Below, in pieces: positions 13,829 through 14,530 of a stretch of DNA of 14,530 nucleotides. Both the position numbers and the translations under genes were made by a program. Source of the stretch: RBG-16-66-20 sp039931635 (GTDB taxonomy: Bacteria > Pseudomonadota > Gammaproteobacteria > Burkholderiales > SG8-39); the NCBI GenBank assembly GCA_039931635.1, contig JBDTRO010000013.1:1-14530 (forward strand), written 5' to 3'. The notes below the pieces were generated by a model. That model saw only the letters and a program-made list of their open reading frames with translations. It was not told where the DNA came from and ran no database searches. Numbering within the stretch: position 1 is the stretch's first letter; each line of letters begins with the position of its first letter.

Positions 13829-14143
13829 ATGATCCGCAGTCTGCTTGCGATACTGCTTTTCACTCTTGCGGCCGGTGCCGCGCTGGCCCAGTTGCGCACC
13901 ATTCCCGCCGACGCGAAGCGCGCCAGGTTGAGCCACGTGCAGGGCATGACGGTCGAGATCGACGGCAAGCAGGCGCAGCTCGCGATGGGCGCGCAGATCC
14001 GAGACGGCGACAACCGGATCCTGATTCCCACCGCCGTACCGCCTGGCGTGCTGGTCAAGTACATGCCCGACGCCCAGGGCCAGGTTTCGCGCATCTGGAT
14101 CCTCACGCCGCAGGAAGCTGCGCAACCCGATTCCAAGAAGTAG
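13829..14143 (+). CDS. Conserved-type small secreted protein between tRNA-Met and miaB, function unknown
   Basis: A 104-aa protein with a clear signal peptide (residues 1-20, IRSLLAILLFTLAAGAALA, cleavage before QLRT). The mature part is a compact strand-rich sequence with segments ARLSHVQGMTVEIDGKQAQL, GAQIRDGDNRILIPTAV and GVLVKYMPDAQGQVSRIWIL, suggesting a small beta barrel. I recall similar short proteins upstream of miaB in betaproteobacteria but know no function. It starts 24 bases after the tRNA 3' end with no obvious Shine-Dalgarno, so it may share the tRNA transcript, and it ends 16 bases before miaB. The longer frame from 13772 starts inside the tRNA and is rejected. Confidence 0.8.
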   Translation: MIRSLLAILLFTLAAGAALAQLRTIPADAKRARLSHVQGMTVEIDGKQAQLAMGAQIRDGDNRILIPTAVPPGVLVKYMPDAQGQVSRIWILTPQEAAQPDSKK

Positions 14144-14159
14144 CGCGGGTTTCACGATC

Positions 14160-14530
14160 ATGGCGGGCAAGCTCTACATCCGAACGTTCGGCTGCCAGAT
14201 GAACATCTACGACTCGGAGAAGATTGCCGGGTTGCTGGCCGAATCCGACGGCCTCACGCCGGCTGCGAATGCTGCGGATGCCGATGTCATTGTCTTCAAC
14301 ACCTGTTCGGTGCGCGAAAAGGCTCAGGAAAAAGTGTTCGCCGACCTGGGGCGCGTCAAGGACCTGAAGCGCGCCAATCCGGATCTCCTGATCGCGGTCG
14401 GCGGCTGCGTCGCCAGCCAGGAGGGCGGTGCGATCGTCGAACGCGCTTCCTACGTGGACGTGGTGTTCGGGCCGCAGACGCTGCACCGCCTGCCGGCGAT
14501 GCTGGCGCAGCGCCGCGCGAGCGGCCAGCC
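14160..14530 (+). CDS. miaB: tRNA-2-methylthio-N6-dimethylallyladenosine synthase MiaB, 5' part
   Basis: The first 123 codons of MiaB, cut by the right edge. This radical-SAM methylthiotransferase converts i6A37 to ms2i6A37 in tRNAs that read UNN codons. The visible part is the N-terminal UPF0004 domain with the three Cys that hold the auxiliary [4Fe-4S] cluster: RTFGCQMNIYDSEK (Cys12), FNTCSVREKAQEKVF (about Cys49) and VGGCVASQEG (about Cys83). The radical-SAM CxxxCxxC motif would lie beyond the window. ATG at 14160 places the first motif at the family's usual distance from the N-terminus; the Shine-Dalgarno is weak. Confidence 0.95.
   Translation, partial: MAGKLYIRTFGCQMNIYDSEKIAGLLAESDGLTPAANAADADVIVFNTCSVREKAQEKVFADLGRVKDLKRANPDLLIAVGGCVASQEGGAIVERASYVDVVFGPQTLHRLPAMLAQRRASGQ

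Noticed and set aside
1..14530. Mobile elements, CRISPR arrays, riboswitches, attachment sites
   Set aside because: No transposase, inverted-repeat ends, spaced repeats or known RNA motif was seen on either strand.

Overview
The window reads as chromosome of a GC-rich betaproteobacterium. The reasons are dense high-GC coding with many GTG/TTG starts and 4-base gene overlaps, a CAU-anticodon tRNA lying just before a small secreted protein and miaB, a UbiH-family ubiquinone hydroxylase directly followed by dsbC, and a PA2779/PA2778 pair. The lineage is inferred from content and order and was not checked by any search. There is no insertion sequence, phage gene, CRISPR array or rRNA.

Region 1 (1-5989, minus strand) is a compact glycan operon. 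In order of transcription it holds a COG4671-type GT-B glycosyltransferase, a WcaL/AmsK-like GT4 enzyme, a second GT4 enzyme, a second COG4671-type enzyme, a divergent NodB-like deacetylase, and a membrane protein cut by the window edge. The last three junctions are 4-base stop/start overlaps (TTGA, ATGA, GTGA). The set suggests assembly of an oligosaccharide with a de-N-acetylated sugar. No flippase, polymerase or exporter is visible, and the operon may continue left of base 1.

Region 2 (5990-10507) is the most interesting part. A divergent gene encodes a class III nucleotide cyclase with a six-helix, His-rich, SdhC-like membrane anchor and a [2Fe-2S] domain, the architecture of the quinone-responsive cyclase CyaC of Sinorhizobium meliloti. 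It is followed by a PA2779-family membrane protein and a PA2778-family C39-like lipoprotein peptidase with TPRs. Converging on these is a six-helix K+ channel with a cyclic-nucleotide-binding domain, preceded by an unlisted 41-codon membrane microprotein whose stop codon overlaps the channel start. A redox-sensing cyclase and a cyclic-nucleotide-gated channel about 1.5 kb apart form a plausible redox-to-ion-flux circuit.

Region 3 (10497-13662) has housekeeping envelope and quinone genes: mltA on plus, converging with dsbC, which sits downstream of a UbiH/UbiF-family monooxygenase on minus. Both convergent junctions of the window (9182-9234 and 11675-11706) carry short tandem repeats in which each unit contains a plus-strand stop codon.

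Region 4 (13683-14530) has a sigma70-like promoter, a CAU-anticodon tRNA (most likely elongator Met), a 104-aa secreted protein of unknown function, and the 5' part of miaB, cut by the right edge.
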